Below are positions 18,237 to 26,490 of a stretch of DNA of 64,000 nt, piece by piece; positions within the stretch are counted from its first letter, which is position 1; the number at the start of each line of letters is the position of its first letter. The DNA is from Leadbettera azotonutricia ZAS-9. GTDB taxonomy: Bacteria; Spirochaetota; Spirochaetia; Treponematales; Breznakiellaceae. The stretch lies in NCBI RefSeq assembly GCF_000214355.1, contig NC_015577.1, forward strand, positions 1,692,453-1,756,452, read 5' to 3'. Position numbers and translations under genes: made by a program. Below the pieces are notes generated by a model, which saw nothing but the letters and a program-made list of their open reading frames with translations, ran no database searches and had not been told where the DNA came from.

Positions 18237-18775
18237 CAGGGGCTTGCATTCCCCTGATCCCCTTCAGGCTCCTGCCCACTGGCGAGAGGGGGGTCTTCAA
18301 TATAGGGATGGAGAACCAGCTGTATCTCTATGCGCGAATGATCCGGAGAATCCATAGAGCCCAGGGGGAAGAAATATATCAGCTCACCGAATTCCATGGG
18401 TATGGTCTGCATAGTGGTCTGATAGCTCATGCCCTTGTCCGGGACATTGATCCAAATCTGGCCCTGGGCCACCAGCACATTGTTGCCGTTGCGCCTGAAA
18501 TAAGGAGTGAACTGCACCGCCACCACCACATTGGCGCCTACAAGCTTGAGCCCCACCGGCCTTCCGGGGATAGTGACCCTGGAATTCTCGGAATTCCACA
18601 CTACCTCCTGGTTCTGCTCCACAATGCGGGCCGCAATATCCATGATCACCGCTTTTTCACGCAGCCCTGGGAGCAAATCCTCCAGGCTTGGCTCCTGGGC
18701 AGGGACTGCCGCCGCAGCAGCCAAAAAGAACAGGCTTCCCAGAAGGGTAAACCGGCAATGGGAGATACGGGTCAT
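18236..18775 (-). CDS. Small secreted hypothetical protein
   Basis: 179 residues with a Sec signal peptide (hydrophobic TLLGSLFFLAAAAAVPA, cleavage before QEP). The mature part is a beta-rich single domain (VGLKLVGANVVVAVQFTPYF, VLVAQGQIWINVPDKG, MEFGELIYFFPLGS). The C-terminus is acidic and disordered. It lies between the anti-sigma gene, overlapping by four bases, and the transglutaminase-fold lipoprotein, overlapping by one, so it is part of the ECF sigma operon and likely acts in the envelope with them. Family not recognised. Confidence 0.8.
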   Translation of the reverse strand: MTRISHCRFTLLGSLFFLAAAAAVPAQEPSLEDLLPGLREKAVIMDIAARIVEQNQEVVWNSENSRVTIPGRPVGLKLVGANVVVAVQFTPYFRRNGNNVLVAQGQIWINVPDKGMSYQTTMQTIPMEFGELIYFFPLGSMDSPDHSRIEIQLVLHPYIEDPPLASGQEPEGDQGNASP

Positions 18776-19356
18776 CTGGAAGCGCTGCTCCTTGGAATGG
18801 CAGAGCTTTGCTTTGAATAATCCGCCGCACGGAGCAAGGCAGGCTCGCCGTAGCTTGAGAAGTTAGTGGTCTCGGGAAGCCTGATGATCATGTATTCGGA
18901 AGTGTCCTGGCTCGAAAGGTACTGGAGTATCCCGTCCATATCTGTCATCGGCGCTATGTCGTGCAGATCGCCGCCAATATCGGACACCGCCACTGTATCC
19001 TGATTCAAGACAGCCTGGGGCGATCTTGCCCCCATGGCAGCCAAGAAGGCAGCCAGCACAAAGGCAGCGGCAGCCGCGGCCGCCGCAGGGAGGGGCAGGG
19101 AAATCCGGCGGCGCCAAACTACCGGCCTCGTGCTCCCGGCAGCGGGCAAGCCTGAAATTTTGGCCCAAACCCGCTCCTGTGCCGCATTCAGGCCATCTTC
19201 GGGGGAAGAAACCAATGCTGAACGCACTGCCTGGTAATTCCTCATCTGGGATTGGCAGTCTTCGCATGATAAAAGATGGACTTCCATCTTTTCTTTCCAG
19301 GGGGAAGGCAATTCCCCATCCGCATACAAGGACAAAATTTGACGATCAGGACACAT
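18772..19356 (-). CDS. Membrane anti-sigma factor with zinc finger
   Basis: 194 residues from ATG 19356. The N-terminus is a zinc anti-sigma domain: MCPDRQ with Cys2, then HLLSCEDC giving His27-x3-Cys31-x2-Cys34. An Ala-rich transmembrane helix lies at about 84-110 (LPLPAAAAAAAAFVLAA), and an extracytoplasmic tail of about 85 residues follows. It overlaps the sigma gene's end, the usual arrangement for a sigma/anti-sigma pair. By family, it holds the ECF sigma factor inactive until an envelope signal releases it. Confidence 0.88.
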   Translation of the reverse strand: MCPDRQILSLYADGELPSPWKEKMEVHLLSCEDCQSQMRNYQAVRSALVSSPEDGLNAAQERVWAKISGLPAAGSTRPVVWRRRISLPLPAAAAAAAAFVLAAFLAAMGARSPQAVLNQDTVAVSDIGGDLHDIAPMTDMDGILQYLSSQDTSEYMIIRLPETTNFSSYGEPALLRAADYSKQSSAIPRSSASR

Positions 19357-19915
19357 GTGAACCATCCTTGAGGTGTACTTCCTCTTCTAAAAGACCGGCC
19401 AGACGTTCCCGGGCCCGGAATACCCGCACCTTGACGTTGCCCTCGCTGATTCCCAGGGCACGCCCGATTTCCTTATAATTAAGTTCACCATACTCTTTTA
19501 AAATTAATACAATTCGCAGATTTTCCGGCAGTTTCTCCAGGGCTTCCAGCACTTTTTCCCTGGTCTCCTTTTTAAGGAGCTCATCTTCGCCGGTATCCGC
19601 TATCCTGACGTCCTCCCGAAACGCCTTTTGGTAGGCTTTCCTCTCCCGGACTTTTCGTTTGGCATAATTCAAGGCGGCGTTTTTAACCACCCTAATCAGC
19701 CAATACTTAGCCTCGTCGGGACTGGGAAAAACCATTTTTTTTTCATGGAGGCGGGAGAAAGCTTCCTGGCAGAGATCTTCGGCAGCTTCCTCGCTTCCTG
19801 CGATACGGTAAGCCACCCTGAACAGGATAGGGAACACCGTCACATAGAGTCTGCGGAATTCCTTTGCCTGTTCCCGGTTTTGCCTCTCCGGCTCTCCTGA
19901 TACCTCATCACTCAT
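19346..19915 (-). CDS. ECF-type RNA polymerase sigma factor
   Basis: 189 residues with sigma region 2 (FRRLYVTVFPILFRVAYRIAG, AAEDLCQEAFSRLHE) and region 4 (LEKLPENLRIVLILKEYGEL, NYKEIGRALGISEGNVKVRVFRARERL with the helix-turn-helix). Region 3 is absent, as in all ECF factors. It lies 40 bases downstream of cysS and directly upstream of its anti-sigma gene. The downstream envelope genes are natural members of its regulon, and self-activation is likely, though I see no ECF-style promoter that I can defend. Confidence 0.93.
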   Translation of the reverse strand: MSDEVSGEPERQNREQAKEFRRLYVTVFPILFRVAYRIAGSEEAAEDLCQEAFSRLHEKKMVFPSPDEAKYWLIRVVKNAALNYAKRKVRERKAYQKAFREDVRIADTGEDELLKKETREKVLEALEKLPENLRIVLILKEYGELNYKEIGRALGISEGNVKVRVFRARERLAGLLEEEVHLKDGSHVS

Positions 19916-19955
19916 ACCTTAAAACACTCGTTTCCCAAAATTGTTACAGTATTCT

Positions 19956-21437
19956 TCATCTTCGCCGCCATGTGGTGCCGGCGGGAGAATCCTCAAGCAG
20001 GATGCCCCTGTCTTTGAGCTTGGCGCGTATCCCATCGGCTTTGACGAAGTCTTTGGCTTGTTTCGCGGCCAGGCGCTCTGCGATGAGGGTTTCAACCTCA
20101 TTTGCCAGGGCCAAATCTTCGCCTGTCTGGGGTTTTGCGGCGGTTTCTGCGGCTTCCTGGGCTGTTTTTGCCAGATCCAGGCCCAAAACCCTGTCCATAT
20201 CGAAGGCCGCGAGGAGGACATCGGCGGGCCTGGCCTCGGCATCCTTTAAAAGGCCCCAAAGTTCTGCCAAAGCTCTTGGGGTGGAGAGATCGTCTTCCAA
20301 AGCCCTGTCGAAAGCAGCCAGATATTCGCCGGCCTTGGTGTTTTTGATTGAATTTGCATTATTTTCGGCTGTAGTATCAATTTTTCCCTGTAATTCAGCG
20401 CATCCCTGAACCGCCAGGGCTTTTATCCTGTCCCCCAGGGCTTTTCGGGCGTTTTTGGCGCCTTCAAGGGCAGACCATGAGAACTGGAGCTGGCTCCGGT
20501 AATGGCCGCCCAACAGGAAATAACGGTAATCCAAGGGGGCGAAGCCCTCGTCAATAAGCGATTGAAGGGTCAGGAAGCCGCCTGAGGACTTGGACATTTT
20601 CCCCTTGTCCAGCACCAGGAATTCATTGTGAACCCAGTACTTCACCCAGGGGTGCTTGCCTGTGGCAGCTTCGCTCTGGGCTATTTCGTTGGTGTGGTGT
20701 ATGGGGATATGGTCAATGCCGCCGGCATGTATATCGAATTGTTCCCCCAGGTACTTGATGCTCATGGCTGAACACTCGATGTGCCAGCCGGGATAGCCTC
20801 TTCCCCATGGGCTGTCCCAGACCAGGGCCTGGTTTTCAAATTTGCTCTTGGTGAACCAGAGCACAAAATCGCCTGCGTTGCGCTTGTTCTCGTCCAGGCC
20901 TGTCCTGGCGCCTGCCTTAAGCTCGTCAAGGCGGAGCAGGGCAAGCTCCCCATAGGCGGGGAATTTCGAGATGTCAAAGTAGAGGTTGCCCCCGGAAGAA
21001 TAGGTAAAGCCCGAGGCTTCGATTTTTTTGATGAGGCTGATCATATCCTGGACATGATCGGTAGCCTTACAGACTACTGTGGGGCGCACAATGTTGAGCC
21101 TTTCAGTATCCTTAAAAAAAGCCTGGGTGTAGAAATCCGCGATTTCCAGTACCGACTTGCCCCGTTCTTCGGCGGAACGCACCATTTTGTCGTCGCCCTG
21201 ATCGTTGTCCCCTGACAAATGCCCCACATCGGTGATGTTCATCACATGGGTCACCTCGTTCCCCAGGCGGCGCAAGGTCCTTGCCAGCACGTCGTGGGTT
21301 ACATAGGCCCTGAGATTCCCGATATGGGCATAGTTATAGACCGTTGGACCGCAGCCGTAGAAACCGATTTTTCCTGGTTTAAGGGGTTCAAAGGGCTGCA
21401 AAGCCCGCCCCAGGGTGTTATATAAGGTTAGCGCCAT
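19956..21437 (-). CDS. cysS: Cysteinyl-tRNA synthetase
   Basis: 493 residues, class I aminoacyl-tRNA synthetase charging tRNA-Cys. GFYGCGPTVYNYAHIGNLR holds the first zinc Cys and the HIGH-like motif (HIGN). MNITDVGH, GWHIECSAMS and HTNEIAQSEAATGKHPW follow, with further zinc ligands. KGKMSKSSGG is the KMSKS loop. The C-terminus carries the usual DALR/anticodon region, ending in arginines. Start ATG at 21437. No clear ribosome site precedes it. A TAAACT -10-like hexamer only ten bases upstream of the ATG hints at a very short leader. It opens the long minus-strand run that ends near 10,016. Confidence 0.97.
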   Translation of the reverse strand: MALTLYNTLGRALQPFEPLKPGKIGFYGCGPTVYNYAHIGNLRAYVTHDVLARTLRRLGNEVTHVMNITDVGHLSGDNDQGDDKMVRSAEERGKSVLEIADFYTQAFFKDTERLNIVRPTVVCKATDHVQDMISLIKKIEASGFTYSSGGNLYFDISKFPAYGELALLRLDELKAGARTGLDENKRNAGDFVLWFTKSKFENQALVWDSPWGRGYPGWHIECSAMSIKYLGEQFDIHAGGIDHIPIHHTNEIAQSEAATGKHPWVKYWVHNEFLVLDKGKMSKSSGGFLTLQSLIDEGFAPLDYRYFLLGGHYRSQLQFSWSALEGAKNARKALGDRIKALAVQGCAELQGKIDTTAENNANSIKNTKAGEYLAAFDRALEDDLSTPRALAELWGLLKDAEARPADVLLAAFDMDRVLGLDLAKTAQEAAETAAKPQTGEDLALANEVETLIAERLAAKQAKDFVKADGIRAKLKDRGILLEDSPAGTTWRRR

Positions 21438-21541
21438 GAATATAGATAGTTTACGTGAAATTCAGGAAAAAAGCAACCTGTGTTTATGAGCGTCCGGGGT
21501 TTATGCTGTTTAGGTATAATGCACGTCAATTTTTTTCGCCG

Positions 21542-21570
21542 CTGTCATGCTTCTTTTCCTCGTTTATAGT
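21542..21570 (+). promoter_or_regulatory. Likely murB promoter
   Basis: CTGTCA at 21542-21547 and TATAGT at 21565-21570, spacer 17. Predicted start near 21577, just before a GTG at 21583 in the alternative murB frame. A second TATAAT at 21515-21520 lacks a matching -35. Confidence 0.45.
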
Positions 21571-21659
21571 ATAACAGAGATAGTGAATTTACAGGATTTT
21601 TTGAAAATTTCAATGCCTCCGGGATAAATTTTAAGGGTGAATTCCGCTATAACGAGCCC

Positions 21660-22535
21660 ATGGCAAACCACACGACTTTCAAGGTAGGCGGCCCTGCGGA
21701 TATTTGGGTGAAACCCGAAGCTGGCTGTTTCCCCGATTATGCAAGTTCCCTGCTGCAGGCCGCCAAAATCGAAGGTATACCTGTCTTTGTTCTCGGAGCT
21801 GGCGCGAACCTCGTGGTGTCCGATAAGGGCATACGCGGTATTGTGCTGGATACCTCAGGGTGGACGGGCCTGGAACCTTCTGCTGAGGATTCTGCCTGGG
21901 ACAGCCTTGTTTTCCGTACGGGAACCTCTGTGGACGATGCCATAGAAACAGCAGCACGTCTCAGCCTTTCCGGCCTTGAGTTCCTCGCAGGCATGCCTGG
22001 CACCATTGGCGGGGCCGTGTGGATGAATGCCCGATGCTATGAAAAATCCATTTCCGATGCGCTTTTGGAAACTGAAATTTTGGATGAGGGTTTTTCACGC
22101 CAAAAGATACCTTTTAATAATGATGATTTCGGGTATAAAAAAAGCCCTTTCCAGAACCGGGGTGTTTTAATTTTAAGGGCTTCGTTTAGGTTAAAGAAGG
22201 GCGATCTCAACTTAATAAAGCAGGAGATGGAAGCCCATATTCAGGATAGAAAAGAAAAGGGCCATTACCGGTTTCCTTCGGCCGGATCGGCCTTCAAGAA
22301 CAATCGGGCTTTCGGCGAGCCCACAGGCAAGATTATAGACACTCTGGGCCTCCGGGGCTTTAGCATGGGGGGAGCCCAGGTAGCGCCATGGCATGGCAAT
22401 ATCATTATTAACACCGGAAATGCCGCCGCTTCAGATATCCGGGCCCTGGCAGAAGAAGTTACACGACGGGTTAAAGCTGAACGGGGCTTTGATCTGGAGC
22501 CGGAAATACTCTTTGTTGGGGATTGGGATGTATAG
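21660..22535 (+). CDS. murB: UDP-N-acetylenolpyruvoylglucosamine reductase
   Basis: 291 residues from ATG 21660. MurB reduces UDP-GlcNAc-enolpyruvate to UDP-MurNAc with NADPH and FAD in peptidoglycan synthesis. Motifs: TTFKVGGPADIWV, VLGAGANLVVSDKGI for FAD, LEFLAGMPGTIGGAVWMNA, and RFPSAGSAFKN with the catalytic Ser of the type II enzyme, then APWHGNIIINTGNAAASDI. The same frame continues upstream with plausible MurB-like sequence (INFKGEFRYNEP) but meets no normal start codon; a GTG at 21583 in the next frame gives VNLQDFLKISMPP. A one-base slip near 21622 would join them, so the annotated start may miss about 26 residues. Confidence 0.93.
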   Translation: MANHTTFKVGGPADIWVKPEAGCFPDYASSLLQAAKIEGIPVFVLGAGANLVVSDKGIRGIVLDTSGWTGLEPSAEDSAWDSLVFRTGTSVDDAIETAARLSLSGLEFLAGMPGTIGGAVWMNARCYEKSISDALLETEILDEGFSRQKIPFNNDDFGYKKSPFQNRGVLILRASFRLKKGDLNLIKQEMEAHIQDRKEKGHYRFPSAGSAFKNNRAFGEPTGKIIDTLGLRGFSMGGAQVAPWHGNIIINTGNAAASDIRALAEEVTRRVKAERGFDLEPEILFVGDWDV

Positions 22536-22559
22536 AACCCGAGTATTCGAAAACGCTTT

Positions 22560-23171
22560 TCAATATATTTTCAATGCCCCCGCTATGCACCCCGTGAGCA
22601 CTGCCAAGGGCTCGAATTCCAAATAATCCGAAACACTTTTGTCATAGTAAATTTTTATTTCGCAGGGGAATTCCTCGTCCGCTTCAAAATAAGCGATCTG
22701 CACAGGAATACACGGAAGGACTGGGCCGCGCCAGGAAAATTCGCCTCTTTTGGTTTTTTCCAGAGGAAGAAATCCCAGGACTTTTGCGGCGGCACAGAAA
22801 CCAGGATAGTCGGAACTATAACGCTGAGCCAGGGAGGAGGTCATCCACTGGTTCCCGCTTCCTGTAAATATGGGACCAGCGAAGTTATGGAGAAGCCTGA
22901 AGTCGCTGCCCGGTTTTGCGTTTCCCCGGGAGGCTGCATAATACACCAAAACACTTAGGGAATTGGGGTTCACCGGGAAACCGTCCAGGGGCCTTACCCC
23001 GGTTTTGGAAATCTCGTATCTCCTCCCCAAAAAGTCGGCCTCCATACGGCTTGGCGAGATCAAGTCCAGACCCAGCCGGAGGGCAGCATCGGGGAAATCG
23101 CAGGCTTTGAGTTTGGGCCGAACAGCCTCGTAGGTAAGTTCGTATCCATTGGGCATGGGGTATTCTACCAT
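22560..23171 (-). CDS. DUF3786 protein
   Basis: 203 residues, soluble. It resembles DUF3786 proteins, which are frequent in anaerobes: an opening YELTYEAVRPKLKACDF, central LSVLVYYAASRGNA, then FTGSGNQWMTSSLAQRYSS and VQIAYFEADEEFPCEIKIYYD, with conserved aromatic and acidic residues. Function of the family is unknown; it often occurs near corrinoid or cofactor genes elsewhere, but nothing here supports that. It is convergent with murB (24 bases) and divergent from the cyclic-nucleotide-binding gene. Confidence 0.75.
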   Translation of the reverse strand: MVEYPMPNGYELTYEAVRPKLKACDFPDAALRLGLDLISPSRMEADFLGRRYEISKTGVRPLDGFPVNPNSLSVLVYYAASRGNAKPGSDFRLLHNFAGPIFTGSGNQWMTSSLAQRYSSDYPGFCAAAKVLGFLPLEKTKRGEFSWRGPVLPCIPVQIAYFEADEEFPCEIKIYYDKSVSDYLEFEPLAVLTGCIAGALKIY

Positions 23172-23195
23172 AAAGAATGGCTTAAAATAGTGTCA

Positions 23196-23225
23196 TTGAC
23201 AAAGCCTTGTATGGCTCCGTATAAT
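23196..23225 (+). promoter_or_regulatory. Consensus sigma-70 promoter, leaderless geometry
   Basis: Perfect TTGACA (23196-23201) and perfect TATAAT (23220-23225), spacer 18. Transcription should start around 23232-23234, one to three bases before the ATG at 23235. Confidence 0.8.
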
Positions 23226-23234
23226 TTGACCGGA

Positions 23235-24470
23235 ATGGCGGGTCAATTACAGCTTATATTTGTAAATTTCAAAAAAGGCTCCTATATAGTGGTGGAGGGA
23301 AAGCTGAATGCCGACCGTTTCTTCATCATACGCCAGGGAAAGGTAAGGGTTTCCAAGGAAGTGGAGGTAGTGGAAGAGGAGGGGGGCAATGTGCTTGGCC
23401 CTGGCGACTTTTTCGGCGTTGTTTCGACCATGTCATCCCACAGCCACATTGAGACAGCCCAGGCTTTGACAGACGTTACTTTAATCTCGGTGCAAAAAGA
23501 ACAGTATGGCCAGCTCATCCAGAACAATACCCCTGTGGCCATGAAGATTATCCTCCAGTTTTCCAAGAGGCTCCGCTACCTGGACGCTGCCCTTTCGCGG
23601 CTCACCCTTAAAAACGCATCTGATGCCGAAGCCAACCCTTCCCACCTCTTCAACGTGGGGGAGTATTACGCCAAGCAGAGCCAGTATAACCAGGCGTATT
23701 ATGCCTATCATCAATATATAAAATACTGCCCCAAGGGCGATCATGTGATGGCTTCCCGGGAAAAAATGATGAAGATAGCCCCCTTCGCAAAATCCGTAAG
23801 GATTGAATTCAAGGCCGATGAGTTCAACCGGGCCTATCCCAAGGGCAGCATGCTCTTTTCCGAAGGGGAGCCTGGGGAAGAGCTTTATATCATACAGCGT
23901 GGTTCGGTAAAAATCGTGAAGATCATGGATGCCAAGGAAGTGCTTCTGGCAGTGCTCAAGGCCGGGGACATTTTCGGGGAAATGGCACTTCTGGAAGCCA
24001 AGCCCAGGGCAGCCAGCGCCGTGGCTTACGAGGACTGCATGGTTTTGGCGGTGAACCGGGCTAATTTCGAGCGCATGATAGGCACCCAGCCCCAGATTAT
24101 AGCCCGCTTGACGACCCTGCTTTCGGAGCGCATCTGGTTTATCTACAAGCAGCTTGCCAATACCCAGATCAACGATCCCATAGGCAGGATGTACGATGCC
24201 CTCCTCATACAGCTTGAAAAGAACCGGGCGCCCCTGCACACAGCCAATGACTATACCTTCGATTTCGGCCCCACCGAGCTGACCAATATGGTGGGCATAC
24301 CCCAGGCTGACGCCAATTTTGTCCTGAGAAAGCTGCTGGAGAACAAAAAATTCAGGCTCGTCAATAACAAGCTCCAGGCCCTGGATATTTCCGAAATCGC
24401 CAAGCAGACTGAATACTACCGCAAGATGCAGCGCATAGAAAAAACCCGCCGCGAGGGCGGGGTGCGCTGA
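23235..24470 (+). CDS. Regulator with two cyclic-nucleotide-binding domains
   Basis: 411 residues from ATG 23235; an upstream in-frame GTG at 23190 lies before the promoter and is rejected. Residues about 8-115 form the first cNMP-binding domain (KKGSYIVVEGKLNADRFFII ... GPGDFFGVVSTMSSHSHIE). Residues about 135-170 form one TPR-like hairpin (VGEYYAKQSQYNQAYYAYHQY). Residues about 200-310 form a second cNMP domain with a complete phosphate-binding cassette (GDIFGEMALLEAKPRAASAV, cassette Glu and Arg present). The C-terminal 90 residues look like a Crp-type winged helix (FGPTELTNMVGIPQADANFV). The first cassette is degenerate, so only the second may bind cAMP-like ligand. It is probably a transcription factor or signalling adaptor. 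Confidence 0.88.
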   Translation: MAGQLQLIFVNFKKGSYIVVEGKLNADRFFIIRQGKVRVSKEVEVVEEEGGNVLGPGDFFGVVSTMSSHSHIETAQALTDVTLISVQKEQYGQLIQNNTPVAMKIILQFSKRLRYLDAALSRLTLKNASDAEANPSHLFNVGEYYAKQSQYNQAYYAYHQYIKYCPKGDHVMASREKMMKIAPFAKSVRIEFKADEFNRAYPKGSMLFSEGEPGEELYIIQRGSVKIVKIMDAKEVLLAVLKAGDIFGEMALLEAKPRAASAVAYEDCMVLAVNRANFERMIGTQPQIIARLTTLLSERIWFIYKQLANTQINDPIGRMYDALLIQLEKNRAPLHTANDYTFDFGPTELTNMVGIPQADANFVLRKLLENKKFRLVNNKLQALDISEIAKQTEYYRKMQRIEKTRREGGVR

Positions 24471-24498
24471 TTGCCGGGCCGCTGACGGGACAAGGGAG

Positions 24499-25839
24499 AT
24501 GAAAAATTTGCCCTTGCTTTTTGTTTTTCTCGTCCTTTTTTCCGCCCTTTCCGGGTGCAAAACCGCGGGCCAGGCAGGCAGCCTGGATTCCGCGATCTCC
24601 TTGGACAAGGCCATAGAAATCGCCGCCCACACTATCGGCAGCACCCTTCCCGAAGGGACCGTGGTGGCGGTCATTAATTTCGGTTCCCCTGCCCCGGAGC
24701 TCTCGGACTATGTTATCGAAGAATTAATGGGACGCCTGATACGCGATGGAAAGCTGGTTGTGGTTGACCGCGGCAACCTTGAGCTGATCCGCGGCGAAAT
24801 GGACTTTCAATTGTCCGGTGAAGTGAGCGATGAATCCGCCCAGTCTATAGGGAAAAAACTTGGGGCCGAGAATATAATCACCGGTTCCCTCACCAGCATA
24901 GGGAATAATTACCGGTTCAGAATGTATACCCTCAATGTGGAGAGCGCCGCGCGGAAAACAGCGACCATGGAAACAGTGCATCTGGCCGGGGGTTTGGAAA
25001 GCCTGGCGTCATCCGGGGCACAAGCCTCGCCTGCAGTCGCGCCTCCGGCAAAAACTGCAGCCGCAGTTCCTGCTTCCCCGCCCCAAGCTGTTTCGGGCGA
25101 TTTTGTCAGAATCCCCGGCGGCGTTTTCATGATGGGCAGTCCCGAGTCCGAGGCTTCCAGGCAGGATGACGAAGTTCTCCATCAGATTGCCATAAGCCCG
25201 TTTTTATTGAAGCGCCACGAGGTAAGCCAGGAAGAATACGAGGGCGTCATGGGTGTCAACCCAAGCTATGCCAAAGGAAAGAATCTGCCCGTGGAGAAGG
25301 TGAGCTGGGACGACGCGATAGACTTCTGCAACCGCCTGAGCGAGCTGGAAAAACTGACCCCTGTCTACACCCGTTCGGGAGATCTGATTGCCTGGAATGC
25401 AAAAGCCCCAGGTTACCGTCTGCCCACGGAAGCGGAATGGGAATACGCCTGCCGGGCAGGGACCACAGGCCCCTTCAGCACGGGGGACAATATTACCACC
25501 CACGAGGCCAATTACAACGGATATTATCCCTATAATAATAATGCCAGGGGAAGCTATATGCGCACCACCATGCCCGTAGGCTCCTATCCGCCTAATCCCT
25601 GGGGATTGTACGATATGCACGGGAATGTAACCGAATGGTGCTGGGACTGGTATGCGGATTATAATACCGCGCCCCAAACCGATCCCCACGGCGCATCAGG
25701 AGGCAGAAGGGGCCGGATAGCCCGTGGCGGCAGTTACAGCGACGGCGGCAGCGACCAGCGTTCGGCTGTCCGCTTTTACGGCGAGCCTTCCTTCCGCCTG
25801 GATCAGCTGGGCTTCCGCATAGTCAGGCAGACGCCGTAA
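24499..25839 (+). CDS. Lipoprotein with CsgG/LpoB-like and FGE-sulfatase domains
   Basis: 446 residues. Lipoprotein signal, lipobox LSGC at about residue 20. Residues about 45-165 resemble the CsgG/LpoB-type domain of envelope lipoproteins (VVAVINFGSPAPELSDYVIE, LVVVDRGNLELIRGEM, LGAENIITGSLTSIG). An Ala/Pro linker at about 170-195 leads to a formylglycine-generating-enzyme-like domain (FGE/SUMF1 fold, about 200-446): FVRIPGGVFMMGSPESE, VSWDDAIDFCNRLSELE, RLPTEAEWEYACRAG, GLYDMHGNVTEWCWDWY, LGFRIVR. Two Cys that bind copper in true FGE are not seen in place, so a binding or scaffolding role is more likely than catalysis. It follows the regulator by 28 bases. Confidence 0.88.
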   Translation: MKNLPLLFVFLVLFSALSGCKTAGQAGSLDSAISLDKAIEIAAHTIGSTLPEGTVVAVINFGSPAPELSDYVIEELMGRLIRDGKLVVVDRGNLELIRGEMDFQLSGEVSDESAQSIGKKLGAENIITGSLTSIGNNYRFRMYTLNVESAARKTATMETVHLAGGLESLASSGAQASPAVAPPAKTAAAVPASPPQAVSGDFVRIPGGVFMMGSPESEASRQDDEVLHQIAISPFLLKRHEVSQEEYEGVMGVNPSYAKGKNLPVEKVSWDDAIDFCNRLSELEKLTPVYTRSGDLIAWNAKAPGYRLPTEAEWEYACRAGTTGPFSTGDNITTHEANYNGYYPYNNNARGSYMRTTMPVGSYPPNPWGLYDMHGNVTEWCWDWYADYNTAPQTDPHGASGGRRGRIARGGSYSDGGSDQRSAVRFYGEPSFRLDQLGFRIVRQTP

Positions 25840-25890
25840 GGGCGGACTTCATTCCCCGCTTTGCAAAGTTTTTTAAAAGCCGATAATAAA

Positions 25891-26490
25891 ATGATGAAAA
25901 CTCTGAAATCCCCCCTTTTTTTAGGGCTCTTGTTGATAGCCTTTTTATGCCCTGTTTCGGCCCAGGAAACCTTCGATGTCATAATTCAGGAACCGCAAAA
26001 GCCGCACCTTGCGCCGGAAACCCCCGAGCCTTTGCCCCGGACATACCGGGAGCTTTCCCTGGGGATGGGGCTGGACGATCTTAAGGCTGCCCTGCAGAAA
26101 GACAGCCTCTTTACCTTTAGGGGCGACCGGGATGTGTCCTTCCTCCCGGTGAGGGAACAGACCCTCATCGAGACCACGGGCCTGTCCTTTATCAGGCGGG
26201 CCTTTTTCCAGCTGGTGGACGGCAAGTCCTTTATCATGGCCTTTGCCCTGGACACCCGCCTGGTGGATCATTATTCGGTCTTTACCTCCTTTGTGAAAAA
26301 GTACGGCGAACCTTCCGCCCTGAGCCCCTCCGAGACAGTGTGGGAAAACGATGAAACCAGGGTGTCCATTGAACGGCCCTTGACGGTAAAGTACATAGAC
26401 AAGGCGGTCTTTAATGGCCTCATAGACGAATCCAAAGCATTGGAATCCCGTCAGCTTTTCCTGCGCCAGGAGTTTCTCAATGATTTTTAA
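25891..26490 (+). CDS. Secreted hypothetical protein
   Basis: 199 residues from ATG 25891, which gives a signal peptide (SPLFLGLLLIAFLCPVSA, cleavage before QE); a TTG ten codons earlier is rejected. After a proline-rich linker (EPQKPHLAPETPEPLPR) comes a single domain beginning YRELSLGMGLDDLKAALQKD, a pattern typical of small periplasmic recognition domains in spirochaetes. The end reads RQLFLRQEFLNDF. It overlaps the next gene by 11 bases, so the two are translationally coupled. Not recognised beyond this. Confidence 0.78.
   Translation: MMKTLKSPLFLGLLLIAFLCPVSAQETFDVIIQEPQKPHLAPETPEPLPRTYRELSLGMGLDDLKAALQKDSLFTFRGDRDVSFLPVREQTLIETTGLSFIRRAFFQLVDGKSFIMAFALDTRLVDHYSVFTSFVKKYGEPSALSPSETVWENDETRVSIERPLTVKYIDKAVFNGLIDESKALESRQLFLRQEFLNDF

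Noticed and set aside
23190-23234. Upstream GTG start for the cyclic-nucleotide-binding regulator
   Set aside because: It lies before the -35 of a perfect promoter and could not be on that transcript; the added residues also have no family support.
23481-24674. Minus-strand frame of 397 codons
   Set aside because: Antisense to the cyclic-nucleotide-binding regulator and running into the next gene; no motif and no ribosome site.
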